Shown here piece by piece: positions 46,826-56,337 of a stretch of 64,000 nucleotides of DNA (position 1 is the stretch's first letter; every line of letters starts with the position of its first letter). The notes beneath the pieces were generated by a model, which did no database searches, was not told the DNA's origin, and was given only the letters and a program-made list of their open reading frames with translations. The translations under genes were made by a program, and so were the position numbers. Origin of the DNA: Paenibacillus nuruki (GTDB taxonomy: Bacteria > Bacillota > Bacilli > Paenibacillales > Paenibacillaceae); contig NZ_MDER01000070.1 of the NCBI RefSeq assembly GCF_001721045.1, positions 1 to 64,000 on the forward strand, written 5' to 3'.

Positions 46826-47794
46826 ATGACCAGCATTAAAGATGTAGCTATGCTAGCCGGCGTTGCTGTAGGAACCGTTTCTAGAGTTATTAACAACTCT
46901 GGAGCTGTTAAACCAATCACACGTCGAAAAGTAGAAGAAGCTATCCAAGAGCTTAATTATTTCCCGAATGAAGTCGCTCGTAATTTCAAAATGCAAAAAT
47001 CTAAAATGGTAGCCTTATTGCTTCCGAGTATTTGGAATCCTTTCTTTTCTGAATTAGCTTATTATATTGAAGATGAATTGGATCAAGAAGGATTTAAGTT
47101 GATGTTATGCAATAGTGGAGGGAAACCTGAAAAAGAACTGTACTATCTGGATATGCTACGACAAAACAAAGTCGCTGGTATTGTAGGCATAACGTATAAC
47201 GATATCGAAAGTAGTGTCAGTAATGATATTCCGATTGTAAGTATTGATCGACACTTTAATAAGAAGATCACCTGTGTCACTTCAGACAATTATGAAGGAG
47301 GGCGCTTAGCTCTAAGAGAACTGGTTAAAGCAGGATCTCAAAAGCCAGCTTTTATGGGAAGTATCACTTCTGTATTTAGCGAAACGATGAATCGAAGAAA
47401 AGGATTTATTGATGAAGCAGAAGTACTAGGAATCGATTATGTTATTTATGAAAAGGCAGATCCGATCGTAGATGATCAAGCGTATTTTGATGAGTTTTTT
47501 GGTACATATCCTGATATTGATGGTGTATTTGCAATTACAGATATGTTGGCAGCGAATTATATCGACAGAGCAACTAAACAGGGAATCTCAGTTCCAGAAG
47601 ATGTAAAAGTGATTGGATACGATGGGATTCAAGATAGTCCTTATTTTCATCCTATATTATCCACAATCAGACAACCAGTAGAAGAAATGGCGCGCATGAG
47701 TATTAGACTCCTGTATAGCAAAATGGAAGGTGTCTCTTTGGAGCAGCAAGTATACCGTATTCCAGTAATGTTCAAACAAGGTGAAACGACATGA
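46826..47794 (+). CDS. LacI-family regulator of the fructan operon
   Basis: 322-residue LacI/GalR repressor. The HTH is canonical: SIKDVAMLAGVAVGTVSRVIN. The hinge and effector domain follow (PNEVARNF, then PIVSIDRHF, VIGYDGIQDSPYF). GGAGGTG precedes the ATG. Operators with a GAAACGTTTC core lie before its own gene and before the next operon, so it most likely represses both. A fructo-oligosaccharide or fructose derivative is the probable inducer (inference). Confidence 0.92.
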   Translation: MTSIKDVAMLAGVAVGTVSRVINNSGAVKPITRRKVEEAIQELNYFPNEVARNFKMQKSKMVALLLPSIWNPFFSELAYYIEDELDQEGFKLMLCNSGGKPEKELYYLDMLRQNKVAGIVGITYNDIESSVSNDIPIVSIDRHFNKKITCVTSDNYEGGRLALRELVKAGSQKPAFMGSITSVFSETMNRRKGFIDEAEVLGIDYVIYEKADPIVDDQAYFDEFFGTYPDIDGVFAITDMLAANYIDRATKQGISVPEDVKVIGYDGIQDSPYFHPILSTIRQPVEEMARMSIRLLYSKMEGVSLEQQVYRIPVMFKQGETT

Positions 47795-47865
47795 TCTTTG
47801 TTTAGATCAAAAAAACTTCAGTACATACTGTGTAATAAGGAGTACTTGCTGTTTTTTATTTAAAA

Positions 47866-47946
47866 TTGGAAACGTTTCAAAAATGATCAATCCTATAAAA
47901 TGAAACGTGAATATTTTATTTAGACCAAGTTGGAAACGTTTCAAAA
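47866..47946. promoter_or_regulatory. Operators upstream of the fructan operon
   Basis: TTGGAAACGTTTCAAA at 47866-47881 and TTGGAAACGTTTCAAAA at 47930-47946 (64 bp apart), with a half site GAAACGT at 47902-47908 between. Same core as before the LacI gene. The distance would allow a DNA loop. The promoter itself was not resolved. Confidence 0.8.
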
Positions 47947-47973
47947 ACGATAGAAATGAAAGGGAGAATGAGA

Positions 47974-48921
47974 GTGGATTCGATAACCAGTCAGGTCCAA
48001 CAACCGACCAAAACCAAACAAAAAAGATGGAGTCGCTTCAAACGAGACTATGAATTGTATTTATTTTTACTACCGATCATTATTATTTATCTTCTATTTA
48101 AGTACTATCCTATGTATGGCGTACAGATTGCCTTCAAAGATTTCTCACCCAGTCGGGGAATATGGGGAAGTGAATGGGTAGGATTTCAACACTTTATCGA
48201 TTTTTTTAATTCCTATAATTTCTGGACAGTTATTATGAATACGCTCTCACTTAGCTTCCTATCCTTATTATTTGGATTCCCTGCTCCGATTATTATTGCC
48301 ATTATGCTCAATCAAATGCTAGGGAAAACATACAAAAAATTTGTACAGACTGTGATTTATGCACCACATTTTATATCTACAGTAGTACTGATCGGTATGC
48401 TGAACGTTTTTCTATCTCCGAATAGTGGAATGATCAATCATATCATTACGATGTTTGGCGGAGAACCGATTCTCTTTATGGCGGATGAAGGATGGTTCCG
48501 ACCACTGTATATCTTATCAGGGATCTGGCAAGAAACAGGGTTTGCCACGATCATTTATCTGGCTGCACTGGCGGGAGTTAACCCTGAACTTCATGAAGCG
48601 GCAACAATGGATGGTGCAAGCAAATGGAAACGTGTATTGTACGTCGATATTCCAAGTATTTTGCCAACGATTGTGATCTTACTGATTCTCGCCCTCGGTA
48701 ATATCATGAGCATAGGTTTTGAAAAAGCATTCTTAATGCAAAGTGATTTGAATTATGCGACCTCTAATATTATTCCAACTTATGTGTATGAGATGGGAAT
48801 TCAGAAAGCACAATATAGCTTTTCGACAGCAGTAGGTTTGTTCAACTCACTGATCAATATTGTTCTGATTGTTACAGTCAACCGAATTGCCAAAAAAATG
48901 ACAGAAACCAGTCTCTGGTAG
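47974..48921 (+). CDS. ABC permease, LplB-like
   Basis: Membrane subunit of a CUT1-type importer of the LplB/YtcP subfamily, which is frequent in Paenibacillus with large binding proteins. Motifs YPMYGVQIAFKDFSPSRGIWGS and the EAA loop ELHEAATMDGASKWKRVLYVDIP (near residue 200) are clear in part; about six hydrophobic segments. Start set at GTG 47974, with AAAGGGAG about 8 nt upstream; ATG 47956 is in frame but overlaps that site. About 315 residues. Confidence 0.9.
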   Translation: MDSITSQVQQPTKTKQKRWSRFKRDYELYLFLLPIIIIYLLFKYYPMYGVQIAFKDFSPSRGIWGSEWVGFQHFIDFFNSYNFWTVIMNTLSLSFLSLLFGFPAPIIIAIMLNQMLGKTYKKFVQTVIYAPHFISTVVLIGMLNVFLSPNSGMINHIITMFGGEPILFMADEGWFRPLYILSGIWQETGFATIIYLAALAGVNPELHEAATMDGASKWKRVLYVDIPSILPTIVILLILALGNIMSIGFEKAFLMQSDLNYATSNIIPTYVYEMGIQKAQYSFSTAVGLFNSLINIVLIVTVNRIAKKMTETSLW

Positions 48922-48934
48922 GGAGGAGTTTACT

Positions 48935-49831
48935 TTGAATTCATTGCTGAAGCGTAAAAGTCGAGGAGATATGTGGTTTGACATTATTAATTATGCTCTA
49001 TTGACCTTTATTATGTTGCTTGTATTATATCCATTGTATTTTGTATTGGTTGCCTCATTCAGTGATCCTAATTATATCTATTCGGGTGAGATTTGGTTAT
49101 TTCCTAAAGGGTTTACTTTAGATGGATATGAACGGATTTTTAATGATTCTTCGATATGGATTGGATACGCTAACTCGATTTTGTATGCCACACTCGGAAC
49201 ACTGATCGGAGTTGCAGTTACCGTATTTGCAGCTTATCCTTTAGCTCGTAAAAATCTAGCTGGAAAGTCTTTTATTATGTGGTTTTTGCTAATCACTATG
49301 TTTTTTAGTGGAGGGTTGATTCCTACCTATTTGCTAATAAAAGATCTGCATTTGTTAAATACCATGTGGGCGCTTATTCTTCCTGGAGCAGGTGGCGTAT
49401 TTAACGTTATTATCGTCAGAACGTTTTTTCAATCATCGATTCCAGATGAAATGTGGGAAGCCGCTTCTATTGATGGTTGTTCCAATACTCGATTTTTCTG
49501 GAGTATCGTTCTACCTTTATCCAAATCTATTTTAGCGGTTATGGTGCTTTATCATGTAGTCGGCTTTTGGAATGGATTCTTCGATGCTTTGATTTATTTG
49601 AGTGACGATAAGAAGTATCCACTACAATTAGTCCTTCGCAATATTCTAATTCAGAATCAGGTTAACTCGGGCATGATGATTGATGTCGAATCGTATGCAG
49701 CGAAAATGCGTGTGACTGAATTGATTAAATACGGCGTGATTATGGTATCCAGTCTACCTTTACTGATGTTGTATCCATTTTTGCAGAAGTACTTTGTTAA
49801 AGGAGTCATGATCGGATCGATCAAAGGATAA
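48935..49831 (+). CDS. ABC permease, LplC-like
   Basis: Second membrane subunit of the same importer, 298 residues with six membrane segments. The EAA loop is EMWEAASIDGCSNTRFFW near residue 180, and the C-terminus FVKGVMIGSIKG is typical for the family. TTG start with GGGAGGAG upstream, 13 bp after the partner. Confidence 0.92.
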   Translation: MNSLLKRKSRGDMWFDIINYALLTFIMLLVLYPLYFVLVASFSDPNYIYSGEIWLFPKGFTLDGYERIFNDSSIWIGYANSILYATLGTLIGVAVTVFAAYPLARKNLAGKSFIMWFLLITMFFSGGLIPTYLLIKDLHLLNTMWALILPGAGGVFNVIIVRTFFQSSIPDEMWEAASIDGCSNTRFFWSIVLPLSKSILAVMVLYHVVGFWNGFFDALIYLSDDKKYPLQLVLRNILIQNQVNSGMMIDVESYAAKMRVTELIKYGVIMVSSLPLLMLYPFLQKYFVKGVMIGSIKG

Positions 49832-49933
49832 GTGAAATAAAGTTACACAGAAATGATGATCGCAAAGAGATCTATTTTCATAACATGTGATACCAGATTG
49901 TAGCTTGTGGAAAGTATAAGGAGGTTAGAAATT

Positions 49934-51559
49934 GTGAAATCTGTATTCAAAAGTACCGTCATTTTGATGGTGAGTGGAGCGTTAATACTGGGCGGATGTT
50001 CAAACAATAATGGTTCAAACAATCAAAGTAGTGATCCCAGTAAAAAAGTAGCTTTTCATCAAACAGGTCTTCCTATTGTAGATGAATCAATAACGTTAAG
50101 AATGGTATCTCCAAAGTCTGCTTTAGCTCCAGAATTTTCAGAAATGGAAATCTTCAAACGTCTGGAAAAGAAGACACATGTCAAAATCAATTGGGAGAAT
50201 ATCCCCGATACTGATTATACAGAAAAGAAAAATTTGCTGATTGCTAGTGGAGATTTACCAGATGCTTTTTATGCAGCAGGATTTACCGATTACGAGTTAA
50301 TCAATTATGGAAAAGATGGCACGATTATTCCGTTGGAAGATTTGATTGATCAATATGCGCCTAACTTGAAAGCACTGCTTAAACGTCGTCCTGATATCAA
50401 GTTAGCCATTACAGCAACAGATGGGCATATCTATGGATTACCTTCTTGGGAAGAAAACAATCTTGAAATCAACCCGTTCTTTCATGTGATTAATAAATCA
50501 TGGCTGGATCAATTAGGGCTTCCTGTTCCGCAAACGTTAGATGAATATACAGCAGCTTTACTTGCTTTCAAAACACAAGATCCTAATGGAAACGGCAAGC
50601 CTGATGAAATCCCATTAAGCTTTATGCATATGCAATGGTGTATGGATATTGCAGGACTTTTTGGAGCTTTTGGGCTTCCTGACAATTTGGAGCACAGAGT
50701 GGTTCGCAATGGACAAGTGATCTTTACCGCTACCCAGCCTCAATACAAGGAAGCATTAACGTATTTCCATGAGAAATGGTACAAGCAAGGTCTGATTGAT
50801 CCAGAATCATTTACTCAAGATGCCGCGCAGTATTTATCTAAAGGTAAAACGATTGATGAGACGCTTGGATCGTATATCTGGTGGGAAGCTGAAGAAGTGG
50901 TTGGAACAGAGCGTGCTAAAGATTATGTTCTTCTATCTCCACTAAAAGGACCGCAAGGAGATCAATTGATTGGACGTGCTAACGGTGGAGGCCCAGGGCG
51001 CGGAGCTTTTGCTATTACTAGTGTGAACAGTAATCCCGAATTGACGATGCGTTGGATTGATCAACAATATGAACCGTATATGGCTGCCCAAATTCACTGG
51101 GGTCCGTTAGATATCATATTTAAAAAAGACAAAAATGGTAAATTAGTCAATCTGCCACTTCCAGAAGGAGCATCCGCAGGAGAGTATCGCCAAAAAGTAA
51201 CACCAGGATCAGGTGGACCGGGCGTCATTACGGCTGCTGATTTTGGGAAAGTTGTAGATATGGAGCCTCGTGCTCAGAATCGTGCTAAAGATTTAGCCAA
51301 ATACTATGTTCCTTATATGGAAAAAGAGAAGTACCCAAATATCTTTTTTGCAGCAGAAGAATTGGATAAGATCAACAGAATTGAGCCTGAATTAATGAGA
51401 TATGTCAACACCAAAAGAGGACAATTTATTGTGAACGGTGTGACCGATGAAGAGTGGAATGATTATTTAAAAACATTGGAGAAAATGGGTCTGAATGAAT
51501 TGATGGGCATCTATCAGACCGGACTTGATCGTTACAACGCTAATCTTACAAATAAATAG
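49934..51559 (+). CDS. Large solute-binding lipoprotein, LplA-like
   Basis: Binding protein of the importer, about 541 residues, as usual for the LplA/YtcQ type. Lipoprotein signal peptide with lipobox LGGC near residue 24, then an Asn/Ser-rich linker. Conserved LLIASGDLPDAFYA and YGLPSWEE motifs. Start set at GTG 49934 because AAGGAGGT lies 8 nt upstream; an in-frame start at 49907 lacks a site. Ligand probably a fructo-oligosaccharide, judged from the next three genes. Confidence 0.9.
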   Translation: MKSVFKSTVILMVSGALILGGCSNNNGSNNQSSDPSKKVAFHQTGLPIVDESITLRMVSPKSALAPEFSEMEIFKRLEKKTHVKINWENIPDTDYTEKKNLLIASGDLPDAFYAAGFTDYELINYGKDGTIIPLEDLIDQYAPNLKALLKRRPDIKLAITATDGHIYGLPSWEENNLEINPFFHVINKSWLDQLGLPVPQTLDEYTAALLAFKTQDPNGNGKPDEIPLSFMHMQWCMDIAGLFGAFGLPDNLEHRVVRNGQVIFTATQPQYKEALTYFHEKWYKQGLIDPESFTQDAAQYLSKGKTIDETLGSYIWWEAEEVVGTERAKDYVLLSPLKGPQGDQLIGRANGGGPGRGAFAITSVNSNPELTMRWIDQQYEPYMAAQIHWGPLDIIFKKDKNGKLVNLPLPEGASAGEYRQKVTPGSGGPGVITAADFGKVVDMEPRAQNRAKDLAKYYVPYMEKEKYPNIFFAAEELDKINRIEPELMRYVNTKRGQFIVNGVTDEEWNDYLKTLEKMGLNELMGIYQTGLDRYNANLTNK

Positions 51560-51579
51560 AGAATAGGTGGAGAACAACT

Positions 51580-54033
51580 GTGCTTGATGTTATTGCTATT
51601 GGAGAATTGCTAGTGGATTTTACCCCGGCTGGACATACAGCTGAACATCATCAATTGTTTGAGTGCAATCCTGGAGGGGCACCTGCTAATGTAGTGACTG
51701 CATTGTCTCGTCTAGGAGCGAGTACGGCATTAATCAGTAAGGTAGGAGGTGATCCATTTGGTTCGTTACTACATCAACGATTGTTAAATGCTGGAGTAGA
51801 TGTATCTGAAGTGTCTTTTACAGACGAAGCGAGTACAACCTTGGCTTTTGTTCATTTAGATGATCAAGGCGATCGATCGTTTAGTTTTTTTCGCAAGCCA
51901 GGGGCTGACACTTTTCTGAAATCAGAAGACATTTCACTCGAGCGGATTCAACATTGTAAAGTGCTGCATTTTGGTTCGGTATCGTTGAGTCATGAACCTG
52001 CACGTAGTGCGACTCAGACTGCGGTGATGCAAGCCAAAGAAGCAGGAGTACTTCTTTCTTTTGATCCGAATCTGCGTATGTCTTTATGGGAAAGTGAAGA
52101 AGAAGCTAAGCAACAGATATGGTGGGGAATGAACCATGCGGATATTTTAAAAATATCGGAAGAAGAACTTTGTTTTATTTGCAACACCACTGATATTGAA
52201 AAAGGTTCGTTAGAGTTACAACGTCAATTCAATATTCCCTTGATCGTAGTAACTTTAGCTGAAAAAGGTTGTTATTACCGTTTATCTCATCTGGAGGGAT
52301 ATGTAAAGGGTTTCCAAGTTGACACTATTGATACTACAGGCGCTGGTGATGCTTTTCTAGGTTGCTTGTTATATCACATTCTGAAGAGTGATAGTGCTTT
52401 GGAACATGTAACAACGCAACAAATGATAAGTATGCTTACTTTTGCGAACGCTGGAGGAGCATTAGTGACTACACGAAAAGGGGCTCTTGAAGCAATGCCA
52501 ACAATAGATGAGATTGAGCAATTTATGAAGTTAAATCAACAGCATACTACAGATGTATTCAGACCCGGTTTTCATTTTGCACCTGCCGCTAACTGGGCGA
52601 ATGATCCGAATGGATTAGTGTATTACGAAGGCATGTATCACCTTTTTTATCAATATCATCCGTACAGTACGAAATGGGGACCGATGCACTGGGGGCATGC
52701 TGTCAGTGAAGATCTTATTCAGTGGCAACATATGCCGGTTGCTTTATTTCCGGATGAACATGGAGCGATTTTTTCGGGTTGCTGTGTTGTAGATTGGCAA
52801 AATAGTAGCGGATTATTTGAAGATACTCATGGATTAATCGCTATATTTACCCATGCAGATACCCATCCAGACACCGATCAACCCCGTCAACGTCAGAGTC
52901 TAGCTTATAGTAGCGATCAAGGGCATACCTGGCACAAATACGCTGGGAATCCTGTGATTACGGAAAAAGACTTGATCGATTTCAGAGATCCTAAAGTGTT
53001 CTGGCATTCGCAAAGTGCTCACTGGATTATGGTGATTGTTGCAGGTGGTCATGCACGATTCTATACATCCAAAAACTTATTGGAATGGTCGTTAACCAGC
53101 ACATTTGGCGAAGGTCAAGGCTCACATGATGGGGTATGGGAATGTCCTGATCTATTTGAATTACCTATAGATGATACAGGGTATTCCAAATGGGTGCTGA
53201 TAATAAGTATAGGAGATCATCCTGAATACCCTGAAGGATCTCGAACACAATATTTTGTTGGAGATTTTGACGGTCATACCTTCAGCAATGATAACCCTAA
53301 AGATCATGTCATGTGGTTGGATTATGGTAGAGATAATTATGCAGGCGTGACTTGGTCAGATATACCTGAACAAGATGGACGCCGGGTGATTATCGGTTGG
53401 ATGAGTAATTGGAAATATGCTAACGACACCCCTACTGATTTGTGGCGTGGTGCTATGACGCTACCACGTGTCTTATCTCTAACTTCTAACAACGGACATA
53501 CAATACTCAAGCAAATGCCTGTACAAGAAGTACAACAGTTACGTGAAGAATCTCGACATTGGGAAAATATTTTGATTACACCTGCAACTCCTTTTGTAGA
53601 GCATACCCATAATGATCTCATCGAAATAGAAGTAGAGCTAGATGTCCGCTCGCAAGATGAAGTTCATATCCGTCTTCAATCTTCGCAACAAAGTGAAGTG
53701 ATTGTCGGTTACAATCCTGTGCAACAGTGGTTATTTATCGATCGTTCTTGTTCAGGAATAACGGATTTTCATCCTTCATTTGCTGTCAAACACGGTGCTC
53801 CTCTAGCGATAAAAGAAGGGCGATTACATCTGCATATTTGGGTAGATCGCAATTCGATAGAAGTGTATGCCAATCAGGGTATTGTCGCTATCACCGATCA
53901 GATTTTCCCTGATCCACTTGAATCTATCGAGATCAGTACAAAATCAGGTCAAACGACGCTAACTTCTCTTCAATTGCATACGCTGAAATCGGTGGCCATG
54001 CAAGATGCTATTGCATGGGGGGCAGATGCATGA
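51580..54033 (+). CDS. Fructokinase (PfkB)-GH32 beta-fructosidase fusion
   Basis: One 817-residue chain with two full enzymes and no signal peptide. Residues 1-310 are a PfkB-family kinase of the fructokinase type: NPGGAPANVVTALSRLG near residue 30 and DTTGAGDAF with catalytic D257. Residues about 325-817 are GH32: WANDPNG with nucleophile D342, FRDPK with D470, WECPD with acid/base E521, then the C-terminal beta-sandwich. It should hydrolyse fructo-oligosaccharides or sucrose in the cytoplasm and phosphorylate the released fructose. No stop, frameshift or start signal separates the parts, so the fusion appears real. It overlaps the next gene by 4 bp. Confidence 0.92.
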   Translation: MLDVIAIGELLVDFTPAGHTAEHHQLFECNPGGAPANVVTALSRLGASTALISKVGGDPFGSLLHQRLLNAGVDVSEVSFTDEASTTLAFVHLDDQGDRSFSFFRKPGADTFLKSEDISLERIQHCKVLHFGSVSLSHEPARSATQTAVMQAKEAGVLLSFDPNLRMSLWESEEEAKQQIWWGMNHADILKISEEELCFICNTTDIEKGSLELQRQFNIPLIVVTLAEKGCYYRLSHLEGYVKGFQVDTIDTTGAGDAFLGCLLYHILKSDSALEHVTTQQMISMLTFANAGGALVTTRKGALEAMPTIDEIEQFMKLNQQHTTDVFRPGFHFAPAANWANDPNGLVYYEGMYHLFYQYHPYSTKWGPMHWGHAVSEDLIQWQHMPVALFPDEHGAIFSGCCVVDWQNSSGLFEDTHGLIAIFTHADTHPDTDQPRQRQSLAYSSDQGHTWHKYAGNPVITEKDLIDFRDPKVFWHSQSAHWIMVIVAGGHARFYTSKNLLEWSLTSTFGEGQGSHDGVWECPDLFELPIDDTGYSKWVLIISIGDHPEYPEGSRTQYFVGDFDGHTFSNDNPKDHVMWLDYGRDNYAGVTWSDIPEQDGRRVIIGWMSNWKYANDTPTDLWRGAMTLPRVLSLTSNNGHTILKQMPVQEVQQLREESRHWENILITPATPFVEHTHNDLIEIEVELDVRSQDEVHIRLQSSQQSEVIVGYNPVQQWLFIDRSCSGITDFHPSFAVKHGAPLAIKEGRLHLHIWVDRNSIEVYANQGIVAITDQIFPDPLESIEISTKSGQTTLTSLQLHTLKSVAMQDAIAWGADA

Positions 54034-56306
54034 GTCACCTGGCAGAAGATCGTGGATTGATAATGTATTGGGACTTTGATGAAGGTAAAGGATCAAGCAC
54101 GGTAGAGAATATCTCTCAAGTCCAAGATTCGATCCATTATGTTTTTCATTCATCAGAGTTGCATCAGCACGATCCACAGTGGAGAAAAGGCATTGTCGGA
54201 AGTGGGCTGTGCTTCGATGGATATTCAACGTATATTGCTCATTCATTGGATAAGACAGGTATAGAGCGTGAAGCTGTCTCTTTCTCTGCACTTACGATAG
54301 GAGTCTGGATAGCACCACGTTCTTATGATTGGGGCAACGAAGGTAAGCTAACAGCTATTGTGAATCGTCATGATATGGAGCAAAAACAAGGCTATCTACT
54401 AGGAATGTCACGACATGGATCATGGTCTTTTCAAGTAGGGCTGGATACCGGGCAATGGAAAGAAGTATGGGCACCTGCTGGATATGAACTTCCCAAAAAT
54501 ACATGGTCTTGTATCCATGCTGTATTTGACAGTGATCGTGGAGAACTTAAATTGTATTTGAATGGTAGCGAAATAGCTTGTAATGATGTACCTGTGGGCG
54601 CTCGACTTGTTCAAGCTGACGATACTGATCTGCTTATTGGTAGAAACAATCATAGCAGTGTACTTGCTGATGTATTCCATCTTCAAATGTTCAGTGGCAT
54701 CCTCGATGAACTCAAAATATACAATCAAGCACTGAATACAGAGCAGATTGCTTCTGCGTATCAACATGTTTTAGACAGTACGTCTGAAGGTACACATCCA
54801 CAGCTAGAATATGACGAGATCAAGCTAGATCGAACACCATTATTACAAGATCGGCATCGACCACAGTATCATGCGAGTCCGCCTGCTCATTGGATGAATG
54901 AACCTCATGCACCGATTTATTTTGACGGGCAATATCATTTATTTTATCAACACAACCCTTTGGGCCCGTTCTTTTATCATATTCATTGGGGGCACTGGGT
55001 GAGTAAAGATCTTGTACACTGGCGTGATCTCCCGGTAGCGCTAGCTCCTGAACATGATGACCTTTCACCTGATGGCATTTGGTCTGGAAGCGCTACTTAT
55101 GATGTCAACGGGCTACCTGTTTTGTTCTTTACAGCAGCCAATGATAATCTTTCTCCCAATCAAAGTGTAGCCCTTGCACAAAGCACTTATTTGCAAGATC
55201 ACAATCCAGATCTTGTGCAATGGACTAAATATCCAGATTCTCTGATGGTGCAACCCCATGGAATAGGTGCGTTTGGAGATTTTAGAGACCCTTTTGTATG
55301 GAAAGAAGGTGATCGCTGGTTAGCTTTAGTAGGATCAGGTATTGAAGATGTAGGCGGAGTAGCACTTGCCTTCTCTTCAGAAGATATGCTGAATTGGACG
55401 TACAAAGGTATCTTTTATCAAGCGGATCTACAGAAATATCCTTATCTTGGGCCGATTTGGGAGTTGCCTGTCTTTCTTCCATTAGGAATCGATCAGCAGG
55501 GTCAGCATAAGCATATTTTGTTAGTTAGCCCTGTAGGAGAGGGCGCAGATGTTGAAGTGTTCTATTGGATCGGGCAATGGGATGAACAACAAATGTCATT
55601 TATACCAGATCAAGAAGAACCTCAATTAATTGATGTAGGAGATTTTCATTTTACAGGCCCGAGCGGAATGATAGATCCCAAAACCAATCGAAAAATTATT
55701 TTCACCATTGCACAGGGTGATCGTACTTCGGAACTTGAATATCAGGCAGGTTGGGCTCACAATGCTGGGTTGCCGCTAAGCATCTATTTGAGGGAAGATG
55801 GACGATTAGGCATAGAACCTATTCAAGAGCTTCAATCCCTGCGTGGGAAGAAGCATGTATCGTTTCAAGAAAAGTCGTTACAAGAAGCTAATGACCTTCT
55901 GAAGCATGTTCGAGGTGACCGACTAGAGATTCAGGTCGAACTGCAATCCAGAACAGCTCAAAACATAGGGATTAAAGTTCGGTGTACACCGGATCGAGCA
56001 GAAGAAACATTGCTATATTACGATAGAAAGGCTGCTCAGTTGTTGGTTGATCGTACCAAATCAACACTGAATTCTCAAGAGGTCTCTACAGGCATTCAAG
56101 GGGGTACGTTAGACATTCATGATGATCCGTTGAAGCTTCATATCTATCTCGATGGTTCTATGATCGAAGTCTATGCAAATGGATTGAAAAGCTTAACGAC
56201 TCGAGTCTATCCTAGTCGAGCAGATGCTTTGGAAATGGAACTTTGGAGTGATGGAGAGTTAGAAGTGATCTCGATGGAAGTATGGGATATGCAATCGATT
56301 TGGTAG
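54030..56306 (+). CDS. Intracellular LamG-GH32 fructan hydrolase
   Basis: About 758 residues, no signal peptide. Residues about 10-240 are a LamG/concanavalin-like domain (WDFDEGKG to FSGILDELKIYNQAL), then GH32 (about 275-758). The motif that is usually WMNDPNG reads WMNEPHA, placing Glu (E291) where the Asp nucleophile is expected. RDP (D420) and the acid/base (E478 in WELP instead of WECP) are kept. The secreted GH32 protein downstream has the same changes, so the two are paralogues. Start at ATG 54030, overlapping the previous stop (ATGA), with GGGGGG upstream. Confidence 0.88.
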   Translation: MSHLAEDRGLIMYWDFDEGKGSSTVENISQVQDSIHYVFHSSELHQHDPQWRKGIVGSGLCFDGYSTYIAHSLDKTGIEREAVSFSALTIGVWIAPRSYDWGNEGKLTAIVNRHDMEQKQGYLLGMSRHGSWSFQVGLDTGQWKEVWAPAGYELPKNTWSCIHAVFDSDRGELKLYLNGSEIACNDVPVGARLVQADDTDLLIGRNNHSSVLADVFHLQMFSGILDELKIYNQALNTEQIASAYQHVLDSTSEGTHPQLEYDEIKLDRTPLLQDRHRPQYHASPPAHWMNEPHAPIYFDGQYHLFYQHNPLGPFFYHIHWGHWVSKDLVHWRDLPVALAPEHDDLSPDGIWSGSATYDVNGLPVLFFTAANDNLSPNQSVALAQSTYLQDHNPDLVQWTKYPDSLMVQPHGIGAFGDFRDPFVWKEGDRWLALVGSGIEDVGGVALAFSSEDMLNWTYKGIFYQADLQKYPYLGPIWELPVFLPLGIDQQGQHKHILLVSPVGEGADVEVFYWIGQWDEQQMSFIPDQEEPQLIDVGDFHFTGPSGMIDPKTNRKIIFTIAQGDRTSELEYQAGWAHNAGLPLSIYLREDGRLGIEPIQELQSLRGKKHVSFQEKSLQEANDLLKHVRGDRLEIQVELQSRTAQNIGIKVRCTPDRAEETLLYYDRKAAQLLVDRTKSTLNSQEVSTGIQGGTLDIHDDPLKLHIYLDGSMIEVYANGLKSLTTRVYPSRADALEMELWSDGELEVISMEVWDMQSIW

Positions 56307-56337
56307 AAGCGCTTTATACGATGAAGGAGGCTATTTA

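Noticed and set aside
47866-47946. The GAAACGTTTC palindromes could be cre sites for CcpA
   Set aside because: They do not fit TGWAANCGNTNWCA in spacing, and they occur only around the second LacI gene and its operon. A role for CcpA cannot be fully excluded.
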